A stretch of DNA of 64,000 bases from Saprospiraceae bacterium (lineage in GTDB: Bacteria; Bacteroidota; Bacteroidia; Chitinophagales; Saprospiraceae): the NCBI GenBank assembly GCA_016706365.1, contig JADJJU010000012.1, positions 1-64,000 of the forward strand. The letters are read 5' to 3'. Made by a program: the position numbers and the translations under genes. Positions 25,707 through 34,529 of the stretch are shown in pieces. The stretch's first letter is position 1; each line of letters opens with the position of its first letter. A model generated the notes under the pieces. It saw only the letters and a list, made by a program, of their open reading frames with translations. It ran no database searches and had not been told where the DNA came from.

Positions 25707-26780
25707 ATGAATAAAATAATACTTTTCTACTTTTTGACATTATTTACCTCCTGCAAAGGTCAGGAAAAAGCCAATCCACTTAAAGACCCAATTACTCCAA
25801 ATCCAGGTCCCACTGTAATCAAAAGCTTTAAAGCAGTTCCTTTTGCCCCTGATTTTGATACTACCTTAATCAGTCAATATATCCGGAGCATTTTTCAGGA
25901 TTCAAGAGGGAATTTGTGGTTTGGTACCCTTGGCGAAGGCGTCGTGAGGTATGATGTAAAAACCTTAACCTACTTTTCCAATCCTGATGGATTTATCAAC
26001 AACACGGTATATGCTATCAATGAGGACAAAGCTGGTAACCTGTGGTTTGGGACAGATCAGGGAGTGTATAAATACGACGGCAAGAACTTTAGAAATTATA
26101 ATCAAAAGGATGGACTTAATCATATAGACATCACCCGCAAAGGTATCCTTGTTGACAAATCAGGTAATATCTGGGTGGGCACACATGGAGGTGTTTATCG
26201 GTATGATCGGGATGCTGATAGCTTTTCATTATTTCAGGATCTCCCTCATATCAATGTTGCCGGCATCCTGGAAGACAGTAATGGTAATATTTGGTTTGCA
26301 ACATCTGACAAAGGGGTCTTTCTCTATGACCCTTCAGCTTTACTCTCAGGTGGAAAATCCATTACGCATTTTGCAGAGAAGGAAGCTTTGGGAGAAAACT
26401 ATGCTGGAGGCATTGCCGAAGATCAATCCGGAAATATTTGGTTTACTTTTAAAAACGGTATCTGCAAGTATGACGGAATGAAATTTACTGAATACACGGC
26501 CAAAGACGGATTAGGCGGAACTGAATTTTGGGGCATATATATAGAAGAATCCGGTATAGTTTGGATAACCGCACGTGGTAGCACAACCAGGTTTGACCCT
26601 TCCCTACCCCTATCTGATCCGGAAGTATTTACCGTCTTCACTCCTGCTGACGGCTTGAATTGCTGTGTTCAAAGTATGTATCAGGACAAATCAGGAAATA
26701 TGTGGTGGGGCTCAGGGCAAGGTCTATATCGATTTGACGGGACGGGATTCTATCAGGTTAAGAAGGATGGACCCTGGTAG
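25707..26780 (+). CDS. Lipoprotein beta-propeller (two-component-regulator propeller repeats)
   Basis: 357 aa from ATG 25707, chosen for the lipobox LFTSC. Seven repeats of the type I-x-E/Q-D-x-x-G-N-L/I-W-F-G-T...G-V-x-x-Y-D (for example QDSRGNLWFGTLGEGVVRYD, NEDKAGNLWFGTDQGVYKYD) follow in register from about residue 55 to the end, enough for one seven-bladed propeller. In hybrid two-component sensors of Bacteroidota such propellers sense polysaccharide fragments. Here there is no kinase or DNA-binding part, so the protein is a free-standing envelope lipoprotein, perhaps a binding protein. Confidence 0.83.
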   Translation: MNKIILFYFLTLFTSCKGQEKANPLKDPITPNPGPTVIKSFKAVPFAPDFDTTLISQYIRSIFQDSRGNLWFGTLGEGVVRYDVKTLTYFSNPDGFINNTVYAINEDKAGNLWFGTDQGVYKYDGKNFRNYNQKDGLNHIDITRKGILVDKSGNIWVGTHGGVYRYDRDADSFSLFQDLPHINVAGILEDSNGNIWFATSDKGVFLYDPSALLSGGKSITHFAEKEALGENYAGGIAEDQSGNIWFTFKNGICKYDGMKFTEYTAKDGLGGTEFWGIYIEESGIVWITARGSTTRFDPSLPLSDPEVFTVFTPADGLNCCVQSMYQDKSGNMWWGSGQGLYRFDGTGFYQVKKDGPW

Positions 26781-26902
26781 GATATTCAAAACCAGTCTCC
26801 ACAATAATATACAGAAACCAACACCAAACATACAACAGCCGATTTAGACAATATCCTGTGAATTATATAACTCTTTCCTTCAATTTTATAAGTATTACCA
26901 GT

Positions 26903-26933
26903 GTGAACAAATTTACATTCAGCCTTTGTTCAC
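26903..26933. promoter_or_regulatory. 9-bp inverted repeat upstream of a cupin gene
   Basis: GTGAACAAA (26903-26911) and TTTGTTCAC (26925-26933) are exact inverse complements with a 13-nt spacer, ending 20 bp before the start codon. Candidate operator; the binding protein is unknown. Confidence 0.5.
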
Positions 26934-26953
26934 AGTTAATTAAAATTAATAAA

Positions 26954-27352
26954 ATGAAAAGCTTTAAAAGTAATATCGAAAGAGACACAGTGGAAAATAT
27001 TAACTTTCGTGAAGTATTATACACAGATAAACATCTCCAGCTTGTTCTGATGAGTCTGAAGGTTGGAGAAGATATAGGAGAAGAAACGCACAAGGAAACC
27101 GATCAATTTTTCCGTTTTGAAAGCGGCGAAGGAAAATGTATAATTGATGGAACAGAATACCATGTGAAAGATGGAGATGTTATCATTGTACCGGCAGGCG
27201 CTAAGCACAATGTCATTAATATAGATACAGTATCTGAATTGAAAATGTATACTATATATAGCCCTCCTCACCACAAGTTTGATACTGTAAAGCTGACAAA
27301 AGAAGATGCAGAGAAAACCGGGGAAGAATTTGACGGAAAAACAACGGAATAG
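26954..27352 (+). CDS. Cupin domain protein
   Basis: 132 aa from ATG 26954. The first cupin motif is GEDIGEETHKETDQFFRFESG (shortened landmarks: EETHKETDQFFR) and the second is GDVIIVPAGAKHNVINI. The metal ligands are two His and one Glu/Gln in these motifs. The TDQFFR and HHKFDTV features match the mannose-6-phosphate-isomerase-like cupins often found alone. Cytosolic; substrate unknown. Confidence 0.8.
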   Translation: MKSFKSNIERDTVENINFREVLYTDKHLQLVLMSLKVGEDIGEETHKETDQFFRFESGEGKCIIDGTEYHVKDGDVIIVPAGAKHNVINIDTVSELKMYTIYSPPHHKFDTVKLTKEDAEKTGEEFDGKTTE

Positions 27353-27853
27353 ATTTATTCGGTGATGATAAATTAACCTGAGCTCGATGAAGATAAATGA
27401 GATTGAAAAATATATCAAAAACCCCGAAAAGGGGTTTACCAACGGTTAGCCCCGGATGAAAATCCGGGGTTGAGTGAAAGAAATGAATCGTTTTGGCGGC
27501 ATTTTTGCTTAAAAGAAGCAAAAATGGTGACAAAACGAAAAAGCCTCATAATCTGTCGAACTCACGTTAAATTAACATGTATACATCTAACCGCACTGTT
27601 TTCAGGCATGGCGTTGGTAGACGGATCATTGAATCTGCAAAAATTTACTCCTCCTGCAATGTAACAGTTTAGCCTGAAAAGCAGTGATGTGGGTAAATCC
27701 ATACATTGCTTCAATAACCGCAGAATCTGAATCGGGTAAAGGGTCAGTTTTTATACTTCAATTTCCAGTGAAGTAGCATGCAGCCTCGCTATATTTGTAT
27801 ACAAGATAAACCAAAACATATTCTTAAGAGTTAAATGATGAAACTGAAAATAG
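27353..27853. repeat. Intergenic with a REP-like repeat (copy 1) and a spaced inverted repeat
   Basis: No gene. 27419-27434 holds ACCCCGAAAAGGGGT; 27451-27470 CCCCGGATGAAAATCCGGGG; 27491-27536 an imperfect palindrome GTTTTG...CATTTTTGCTT with AAGCAAAAATG...CAAAAC. A relative lies at 40115-40210. Further right, CACTGTTTTCAGGC (27594) and GCCTGAAAAGCAGTG (27672) form a stem across 64 nt, a layout like a decayed mobile hairpin element. Confidence 0.6.
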
Positions 27854-28432
27854 ATGCATAAAATTTTTTATCTGATACTTTTGATAGGCTTAACTTATAC
27901 CAGCGATCTATTTGCTCAGGATAAATTTGAGAAGGAAAGTAGGATCAAAAAAAGAGATGTTCCGTCAAAGGCACTGCTATTTATTGATTCTCTAAACAAT
28001 AATGCCAGAGTGAAATGGTATATGGAGGAAGGATTGACAGGAAAAAGCATTGAAGCAAAATTCAAATACAACAAAACAAAGTATAGTATCGAATTTGATA
28101 CGCTTGGAAATGTAGAAGATACTGAAATGGAAGAGAAGTGGAAGAACATTCCACCGGATGTATCAGCAATGGTTTCAGAGCAGTTCAAATCAGACTGTTC
28201 TAAGTTTAAGATTCAAAAGGTACAAAAACAATATACGGGAACTGAAAAAGACTTATTGTCGATTCTTATCAATGGCAAAAAACGTGAAGAGCTTAAAACT
28301 AACTTTGAAATAATCGTCAAATGCCATCAGGATAAGGATGTCAATCTTTTTGAATATCTATTCAATGAAAAAGGCAAGCTAATCTCCAAATCAAAAATCG
28401 TTTTTAAAAACAGCAGCCACCTTGAATACTGA
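27854..28432 (+). CDS. Secreted PepSY-like hypothetical protein
   Basis: 192 aa with a signal peptide (ILLIGLTYTSDLFAQ). The body (VKWYMEEGLTGKSIEAKFKY, YSIEFDTLGNVEDTE, then a second similar half ending FEYLFNEKGKLISKSKIVF) has the alternating strand pattern of PepSY-like/DUF2874 proteins: ...A.....N......YEVEFD..G. Periplasmic, of unknown role. The next gene overlaps its stop by 11 nt, and the two form an envelope pair. Confidence 0.7.
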   Translation: MHKIFYLILLIGLTYTSDLFAQDKFEKESRIKKRDVPSKALLFIDSLNNNARVKWYMEEGLTGKSIEAKFKYNKTKYSIEFDTLGNVEDTEMEEKWKNIPPDVSAMVSEQFKSDCSKFKIQKVQKQYTGTEKDLLSILINGKKREELKTNFEIIVKCHQDKDVNLFEYLFNEKGKLISKSKIVFKNSSHLEY

Positions 28433-29098
28433 AATAAAATATCTCATTCCAGTATTGATGCTTTTGCTGTTTCACTGTGATGTATATTCTCAAAGCACTT
28501 ATCAGTTTGGGGCGCTGCCTTCATTGAATCTGAACAGGAAGCTGGATAATGACTGGTCTTTAAATGCAAAATTGGAGTCCAGACAACTTTTCCGTCGGGG
28601 CGAGATCAATGGGAATACTGACAATGAGTATGATTATATACTCACAGATTTTTCCCTTATAGCTGCGAAAAAAGTAGGTCTAAATTCAAGAATTGCCGCT
28701 GGATATTTGATTCGGTTTGAAGATGCTGAAGTGTTTCATCGATTTATACAGCAGTATGTGATAATTCAAAAAATGTCAGGATATCGCCTGGCACACCGAC
28801 TTTTAAGTGACCAAACATTTTCCAAAGCAGAAAAACCGGAAATCAGATTTCGGTACAGAATTACAGCAGAAATACCTTTGAATGGAGAATCAGTTGACCC
28901 GGGAGAATTTTACTTAAAATTGAATAATGAATACATCAATAGCTTTCAGGCAATGGAATATGATCTTGAAATCAGACTGATTCCTCTACTTGGCTTTGCA
29001 AAATTGAATCAGGCCTGGACTATAGAGTGAATTCTTTTTTAAATAATAAAACGAGACATAGTTATTGGATGACCTTCAATCTGTTTATTGACATTTAA
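28422..29098 (+). pseudogene. DUF2490 outer-membrane protein, one frameshift near the C terminus
   Basis: A TTG start at 28422 overlaps the previous gene and gives a signal peptide (IPVLMLLLFHCDVYSQS). Strands such as WSLNAKLESRQLF and SRIAAGYLIRFED, the RLAHRLLSDQTF motif and EYDLEIRLIPLLG identify DUF2490 (predicted barrel). The frame ends early at AWTIE, but the neighbouring frame supplies DYRVNSFLNNKTRHSYWMTF and NLFIDI, the standard family ending, to 29098. The slip lies near 28997-29020. The intact length would be about 225 aa. Confidence 0.72.
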
Positions 29099-29370
29099 TC
29101 CATCCTGCGGACCTCTCCGACCACATTTAATAAGAGCTGTTGTTACTTAACAGACACTTAAGTACTTCTTGAAACAAGGGGCATAACCATTTCTAAGTGG
29201 CACCATTCACGAATAACTTCACGGCATTGCTTAGAAGATCCGCAATTCTTTCATCCCTCACTAATTGCCATTCGTCATTTCAATTAGTCGATTGAGCAAT
29301 CTCTATTTGGCCTTAGCGGATGTCTGACCATAACTTTGGGATATTATTAAAACAGAAATCACCCCTAGTT

Positions 29371-30732
29371 ATGAAAAAGAATGTAAGCACTTTGACCTTT
29401 TTACTGGCTTTGATAGCCGTAATATTACCCGGTTTCGCCGGAGCGCAACCACTCGCACCCAGCATCAAGCAACAATGGAATGCTTTTCCTCAAAAAGTTG
29501 AATACCTGTTGAATAAAGCAGGATTCGATCCTCAAAGCCATGGAGGAAATCAGTCACCAAAACCACGATTAAGCGCATTGCAATTAGACTCGACTATTAC
29601 TTTTTACGGTTTTGCTGAAAGCAACCTGGCTGACAGTACGGCATTGTTCAGAACCGTGTACACTTATCCCGAAACAAATATCAAGATTGAAATCAATTCC
29701 GAACGTAATCTTGATGAATGGACTAATATAAGTCATATAACATCCATTTATGATGAGCAGGATCGTTTGGTTGAAGTTTTTGCCCAGACTTACGACTCAT
29801 TGACAGGTGCGCTGGTGCCGGATTCAAAATTAGAGACCTTCTACCATGGTAACTCGTCCACCCTAATTGATTCATTTGCAGTATCACAGTGGAGCCCGGA
29901 CAGCATGGATTGGGTAGTACAATTGACCTCCTGGAATGTTTACGATAACCAAAACAAGATCCTCGAGAGTTACTCGTCCATTGGATTTTTGGGAGAACCG
30001 ATCCTTTTTAGAGATGCCTATTACTACGATGACAAGGGCGACAATCATATTATTGAAAGCTTCGCAATCTTTGAGGGTGAAGAAATACCAAGTGGACTTA
30101 CAGAGAACACTTTTATGAATCATTTGCTTACGGCAGCGGTAGTTTATGCCCTGGAGGGCGATAATTTCATTCCTGAAAGTCGTGAAACGTTTCTTTACGC
30201 TCCGTTTGGAATATTGTCACGACACAGTATCATGGAATGGAACCTGGAAATTGAAAACTGGCAACTTTCCATTACCATTGATCATGAATATGATGAGGAA
30301 CAACGTCTTAGTTCAAAATTCATTACCTACTATTCAGAAGGAGTCCCTGCAGATGCGGAGCGTCCCACATACTTATATATTGAGGGTCAAAACCTGGCTG
30401 TGGAAGTAAACTTTCTATTTAATGAAGCCACTGAAACCTGGTCCCTGGACAGCAAAAAGTATTATTACTACAATGGGCTTACCTCAGTCCCGAATGAACC
30501 GACGCCAGTAATTGCCTTATCTTTGTCACCAAATCCAACGAACGGTATAGTGAAATTTGGAATGGAGGAGACTTTGACTGTACATTTATTCGATACAACT
30601 GGCAGGATGATTGGCAGTCACTTGCTGGAACCGGGTCAAAATTTGGATCTAAGTCCGCTTCCCTCCGGAATATATCAGATCCTGGCCCTGAATGAAAGAA
30701 ACATTTACAGCGGTAGAATCGTCAAAATGTAA
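29371..30732 (+). CDS. Secreted protein with T9SS C-terminal sorting domain
   Basis: 453 aa from ATG 29371, chosen for the signal peptide (STLTFLLALIAVILPGFAGAQ). The middle is made of repeats with YDEQDRL/YDNQNKI/YDDKGDNH, a pattern like the RHS-related/YD repeats seen in T9SS cargo (...TYDxxxRLxxxxxxxxD...). The last 80 residues are a type A sorting domain: ALSLSPNPTNGIVKFG, HLFDTTGRMIGSHLL, LPSGIYQILALNERN and YSGRIVKM. It would be surface-exposed or released; the role is unknown. Confidence 0.83.
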   Translation: MKKNVSTLTFLLALIAVILPGFAGAQPLAPSIKQQWNAFPQKVEYLLNKAGFDPQSHGGNQSPKPRLSALQLDSTITFYGFAESNLADSTALFRTVYTYPETNIKIEINSERNLDEWTNISHITSIYDEQDRLVEVFAQTYDSLTGALVPDSKLETFYHGNSSTLIDSFAVSQWSPDSMDWVVQLTSWNVYDNQNKILESYSSIGFLGEPILFRDAYYYDDKGDNHIIESFAIFEGEEIPSGLTENTFMNHLLTAAVVYALEGDNFIPESRETFLYAPFGILSRHSIMEWNLEIENWQLSITIDHEYDEEQRLSSKFITYYSEGVPADAERPTYLYIEGQNLAVEVNFLFNEATETWSLDSKKYYYYNGLTSVPNEPTPVIALSLSPNPTNGIVKFGMEETLTVHLFDTTGRMIGSHLLEPGQNLDLSPLPSGIYQILALNERNIYSGRIVKM

Positions 30733-30745
30733 GTTGCTCGCGCAG

Positions 30746-30779
30746 GTATCACGAAATCTCAACCGGGATTTTGTGATAC
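30746..30779. other. 13-bp hairpin after the T9SS gene
   Basis: GTATCACGAAATC (30746-30758) and GATTTTGTGATAC (30767-30779) pair with one mismatch around an 8-nt loop. There is no T tract after it, so it may be an RNA-stabilising hairpin or a weak terminator. I see nothing else in 30733-31016. Confidence 0.55.
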
Positions 30780-31016
30780 TTGAAGCGTGCCAAAAGGATA
30801 AGATAGAAAACCGCAATTTTTGAGCTAAGCCTTGATACTATACCCCAAAATGATTATTCGTTAATCTGCCATTAGATTTCGATTTCAATAAATTTGTTTA
30901 ATCTTCCCCTCATCAGGTAGTTGCTAATTATAGGTTCCATTCAGTAGTGCTCCGACTGTAAAAAAAAACAATCTAATTTTTGCAAACAAAAGCTTGGTGA
31001 TTTTCAAAATTATATG

Positions 31017-31035
31017 TTACTTTGTATAACAAAGT
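31017..31035 (+). promoter_or_regulatory. Promoter -7 element overlapping a palindrome
   Basis: TTACTTTG (31017-31024) lies 20 nt after TTG at 30994-30996, close to the TAnnTTTG consensus. ACTTTGT and ACAAAGT (31019-31035, 3-nt spacer) form a perfect palindrome over the -7 element, an operator-like arrangement. Confidence 0.5.
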
Positions 31036-31053
31036 TCTTTTAAATATAATTCA

Positions 31054-31339
31054 ATGAAAAATCAACGCTTATCCATTCTCCTGACATCTGCACTAATGCT
31101 ATTGCTCTTCCCACTTATTGCCATGCAATTTACTACCGACGTTGATTGGGGTATTTTCGATTTCATAGTTATGGGCTTTTTACTTGTCAGTCACAGCTTT
31201 AACTTGTGAACTGGTATTGAGAAAAGTAAAAAATATGAATAACAGAATTCTAGTTTGTGGAGCGATATTATTCGTATTCTTCCTGATTTGGGCGGAACTT
31301 GCAGTCGGTATATTTGGAACACCATTTGCTGGCCCATGA
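31054..31339 (+). pseudogene. Small membrane protein, one frameshift
   Basis: ATG 31054 gives MKNQRLSILLTSALMLLLFP and then TDVDWGIFDFIVMGFLLV. The frame slips near 31193-31203; the next frame continues CELVLRKVKNMNNRILVCGA and FFLIWAELAVGIFGTPFAG to TGA at 31337-31339. The joined product is about 95 aa with three membrane helices and the ending WAELAVGIFGTPFAG, characteristic of a small uncharacterised Bacteroidota membrane family. Confidence 0.6.
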
Positions 31340-31443
31340 GCGCCCCTATGCCGAAATCACCAGCCATAACATTGCATTTTAGCCTTAATTGTCTTTACAA
31401 GCTTAACGCATTAAAACCGGAAGACGTTCTGAATGGGAATCGT

Positions 31444-32757
31444 CTATAGTGTCTGCTTAAGCCATTCAACTATTGCTGTGTCCATCTCTTCCGATCGTTT
31501 TGGCCAAATCCAAAAATGTTCGGGCCAGCTAAATTCATTTCCGAACAGAGATTGATAAAAGTAAAGACTGTGAGGCAAGTCGGCTATAGTTAATACTTTA
31601 TAAGCCTTAGCAGACTCGCTCAGATAAGATTTCATGAGCGGAGCATTATCGTTTGCAGGCACATAAATATCTGCAGTACCATAAATAGCAAGTATGCTTG
31701 CTTTACGTTTCTTTAAATATGGCGCAGGATCAACATCATTGTTTTTCCACCACAGCATGTTTTCATCATTAAGTCTATCAGATTTTGGCAATTGTTCAGC
31801 CCATTCGCGATCTTCTATCATTTTCCTTTCATTTACCAGTTGCTCCCACGAGTGAGGGTTTCTGGCAGTTTTGAAATATAAGCCGGCATAACTAATGGCA
31901 GAATCTATCTGAGATTGACTGAATCCACGGTCTTGCAATGATGACTTTATGACATCGTATTCCAGATCAATCGGGCTCTTGGGGGAACCTTGTATTAAAA
32001 TAAGTGACTTAAAATAATTTGACATGCCGGCAGCCATGGGTGCAACCCACCCTCCCCTGCTTTCACCAATGATTGCCATTCTTCCCGGATCTATTTCAGC
32101 TTGTTTAGAGAAATGCTTGCCAATTGCAACAAGATCGACTGCATGCATATTCAAATCTGCATCCTTTTTCCCTCCCGAAGCACCGCTTCCCCGTTGGTCG
32201 TAAATGAAGACAGCATAACCATAATTAACCAGTAGATAGGCGTAATATCGGTAAACCCAATTTGTTCTTGAAGGATTATCTGCTCCATGAGCAATGATCA
32301 GCAGCGGATGTTTTTCACGGTTCAGTGGTTTATATAAACTGCCTTTAATCTCAGTATCCGCAATGATAATTTCGACCTCTTTTTTTTCATATTCAGGTAA
32401 GGGCACTACCATCTTTTTAATATGAAATTTTAATGGCACTGGTTTCCAGGCATGATTAATCCCTGTTATTTCATCATGCTCATTATTAATGGTAAGCTCA
32501 AAAATTCCCATATAAGTTTTAACAGTGAAACTACTATCAGTAACTGCACCAAGCGGGGCCTCTTCTTCATACATGCCGAGATCTGGCAGATTGTAGATAG
32601 CCTTCAGCGAATCGCCATGAGCGCTGAAAGTAAACTCTATTAATTGAATGGCACCATCCCGTGAAACTGCACCCCGCCAATAACCGTCGATCGATGGCAG
32701 CTGAGCTTGTGAATAGGAATGAGACAACAGTAATAGAAAACACAATAATTTTAACAT
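31444..32757 (-). CDS. Secreted alpha/beta-hydrolase (prolyl-oligopeptidase/dienelactone-hydrolase-like)
   Basis: 437 aa with a signal peptide (LLCFLLLLSHSYSQAQ). An N-terminal beta domain of about 120 residues (GYWRGAV...IQLIEFTF) precedes the hydrolase: LIIAHGADNPSRTNW, FIYDQRGSGASGG, nucleophile elbow GESRGG, YGTADIYVP with the acid, and DLPHSLYF with the His. This two-part layout is common for secreted serine peptidases/esterases of Bacteroidota. It is divergent from a membrane-anchored winged-helix regulator gene 138 bp away. Confidence 0.82.
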   Translation of the reverse strand: MLKLLCFLLLLSHSYSQAQLPSIDGYWRGAVSRDGAIQLIEFTFSAHGDSLKAIYNLPDLGMYEEEAPLGAVTDSSFTVKTYMGIFELTINNEHDEITGINHAWKPVPLKFHIKKMVVPLPEYEKKEVEIIIADTEIKGSLYKPLNREKHPLLIIAHGADNPSRTNWVYRYYAYLLVNYGYAVFIYDQRGSGASGGKKDADLNMHAVDLVAIGKHFSKQAEIDPGRMAIIGESRGGWVAPMAAGMSNYFKSLILIQGSPKSPIDLEYDVIKSSLQDRGFSQSQIDSAISYAGLYFKTARNPHSWEQLVNERKMIEDREWAEQLPKSDRLNDENMLWWKNNDVDPAPYLKKRKASILAIYGTADIYVPANDNAPLMKSYLSESAKAYKVLTIADLPHSLYFYQSLFGNEFSWPEHFWIWPKRSEEMDTAIVEWLKQTL

Positions 32758-32815
32758 ATACGTTTTTTTAGTTGCAGTAAATGTAAACTGCTCATTAGCT
32801 GAAGCTGGTTGATTA

Positions 32816-32836
32816 AACCTTTAGAAAACCTTTAGA
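32816..32836 (+). promoter_or_regulatory. Direct repeat AACCTTTAGA with 11-bp period
   Basis: AACCTTTAGA occurs at 32816-32825 and again at 32827-32836, one helical turn apart. Tandem half-sites at 10-11-bp period are the usual target of OmpR/CadC-type winged-helix regulators, and such a gene starts 60 bp downstream. Confidence 0.5.
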
Positions 32837-32895
32837 CAAGCTTTTTTTTAAGGACGATCCTTTAATTTTCACAAAAACAGTATAGTATTGCAGCT

Positions 32896-33384
32896 ATGGA
32901 AAATTTCAGAATTAACAATGCTTATACCGTTTTGCCTGAGAAGAATCTGGTAAACGAAATCAAGCTGGAACCGAGACTCATGAAATTACTGTGTCTCCTG
33001 GCAGCAAATCCCCGACAGGTCATCAACAGAGAGGTAATTATTGAAGCAATATGGAAAGGTTATGGTGGAGGGGATGAGGGATTAACACAAGCTATTTCTT
33101 TTTTACGCAAGTTATTTAACGATCATGAAAAAAAAATAATAGAAACGGTGCCCAAGGCGGGATATATCTTTAATGCCGATATTGAATTTGCAGGTAAAAT
33201 GATAGAGATGAAATCAGAGAGAAAGAAATCCCGTCTACCAGTTTATCTCATTATCGGAGTAATGATTGCGGTCCTTTTATGGATATTGCTATCGCCCAAA
33301 TCTTCGGAAGTACCATATGCACCAATGCCACCTGAAACCGGTGAAGAACAACAACCTGCCAGTGCTCCTAAAAATGTGAATTAA
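32896..33384 (+). CDS. Membrane-anchored winged-helix regulator (CadC/ToxR-like)
   Basis: 162 aa. Residues 1-95 form an OmpR-type winged helix (EPRLMKLLCLLAANPRQVIN, REVIIEAIWKGYGGGDEGLT, QAISFLRKLFNDHEKKIIET, VPKAGYIFN). A single membrane helix follows (PVYLIIGVMIAVLLWILL, about 117-136), then a short Pro/Glu-rich periplasmic tail. It is shorter than CadC, lacking a large sensor domain. The likely targets are its own promoter and the divergent hydrolase gene (direct repeats in between). Confidence 0.82.
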   Translation: MENFRINNAYTVLPEKNLVNEIKLEPRLMKLLCLLAANPRQVINREVIIEAIWKGYGGGDEGLTQAISFLRKLFNDHEKKIIETVPKAGYIFNADIEFAGKMIEMKSERKKSRLPVYLIIGVMIAVLLWILLSPKSSEVPYAPMPPETGEEQQPASAPKNVN

Positions 33385-33481
33385 AAAGGCTATCTAGTAG
33401 TGACTATTAATTAATCAGGGTAATGCTACTGAATTACTATCACCTTCTCCCCTTTTAAAAAATATTTGAAAAAACATTTGC

Positions 33482-33523
33482 GCAAGTCAAATCTTGCACA
33501 TAAATTTGCAAGTAATAACTTGC
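33482..33523. promoter_or_regulatory. Two GCAAG...CTTGC palindromes upstream of the ArsR gene
   Basis: GCAAG (33482) pairs with CTTGC (33493-33497), and GCAAGT (33508-33513) with ACTTGC (33518-33523). The second ends six bases before the start codon. Likely autoregulatory operator for the ArsR-type protein. Confidence 0.6.
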
Positions 33524-33528
33524 GTATA

Positions 33529-33849
33529 ATGACACAATCAAGAGACATTTTTCAGGCAATAGCAGATCCAACCCGAAGGCAAATCATAGGTATGCTTGCC
33601 AACAAATCACTTAACGTAAATACTATTGCCAGTGAGTTTGATATCACCCGGCAGGCAGTATCACTGCATGTACAATACCTTCATGATTGCGGTCTTATTG
33701 AAATTAAAAAACAAGGCAGGGAAAGATACTGTGAAGCCAATCTCGCAAAATTAAAGGAGGTCACAGATTGGGTTGAGCAATACCGGAATCATTGGGATAA
33801 TAAATTTGACGCATTGGAAACATATCTGGATAAAATTCAAAAGAAGTAA
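33529..33849 (+). CDS. ArsR-family winged-helix regulator
   Basis: 106 aa from ATG 33529 (a longer frame upstream runs through the operator and is unlikely). IFQAIADPTRRQIIGMLANK is the ArsR signature, followed by IASEFDITRQAVSLHVQYLH (recognition helix) and GLIEIKKQGRERYCEANL (wing). There is no metal-binding CxC, so this is the metal-independent type usually paired with an AHSA1 protein, which follows here after 10 bp. Confidence 0.88.
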   Translation: MTQSRDIFQAIADPTRRQIIGMLANKSLNVNTIASEFDITRQAVSLHVQYLHDCGLIEIKKQGRERYCEANLAKLKEVTDWVEQYRNHWDNKFDALETYLDKIQKK

Positions 33850-33859
33850 AAATAGAAAA

Positions 33860-34339
33860 ATGGAACAGTACAACACATTCAAACATGAAGACAACATTAT
33901 TACTCATACAAGATTTCTGGACGCTCCCAGGGATTTGGTTTGGGAAGTATGGACTAATCCGGAGCATATAAAAGAATGGTGGGGACCGGACGGTTTTACA
34001 CTGACTACCAAATCAATGAGTGTTGAGCCGGGTAAAATATGGGACTTTGTCATGCATGGTATGGGTCAGGATTGGGATAACAAAATCGAGTATGTAGAAG
34101 TGATCAAGCCTTCTCTCCTCACCTACAAGCATTCCGGTGCAAGAAGCGAGGAGTACAACTTCACAGTTACCATTTTATTTGAAGAGCTTGAAGGAGGAAA
34201 AACACTTTTAACAATGAAGTCAATATTCAAGTCAAAAGCAATTATTGACGAATTAAACAAAAAGGTAAATGCAATTGAAGGTGGCAAACAGACTTTGAAC
34301 AGGCTAGTGGAGTATATGAAAACGTTAGTTAAAGGGTAG
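33860..34339 (+). CDS. AHSA1/SRPBCC domain protein
   Basis: 159 aa from ATG 33860. ITHTRFLDAPRDLVWEVWTN, PEHIKEWWGPDGFTLTTKSM and PGKIWDFVMHGMG are the hallmark of SRPBCC (START-like) proteins of the Aha1-C/AHSA1 type. The fold holds a hydrophobic ligand in a helix-grip cavity. It is co-transcribed with the ArsR gene, a widespread pair of unknown physiological role. Confidence 0.88.
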   Translation: MEQYNTFKHEDNIITHTRFLDAPRDLVWEVWTNPEHIKEWWGPDGFTLTTKSMSVEPGKIWDFVMHGMGQDWDNKIEYVEVIKPSLLTYKHSGARSEEYNFTVTILFEELEGGKTLLTMKSIFKSKAIIDELNKKVNAIEGGKQTLNRLVEYMKTLVKG

Positions 34340-34371
34340 GAACTTGAGAAATATTTTTCTTATTACATTAA

Positions 34372-34452
34372 CAATTTTACGAAATTGCAGACGCTGAGAT
34401 TGAAATCACAAGAATTATTCATGAAAGTATGGACTTGAGATCTAAGCTTTAA
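34372..34452 (+). pseudogene. C-terminal remnant of a RelE/ParE-type toxin
   Basis: A 26-codon open stretch, FYEIADAEIEITRIIHESMD followed by LRSKL and TAA, matches the usual C-terminal strand and helix of ParE/RelE proteins (Y-x-I-x-D-x-x-I-E-I-x-R-I-x-H-x-x-M-D). No N-terminal part precedes it. Decayed toxin-antitoxin remnant. Confidence 0.45.
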
Positions 34453-34529
34453 TTCAAGGTCTTATAACATTTTCGCCAAAGCAGGGCACAATCAAATTAC
34501 AATTAACAAAAAAATTTTTTTTAACAAAC

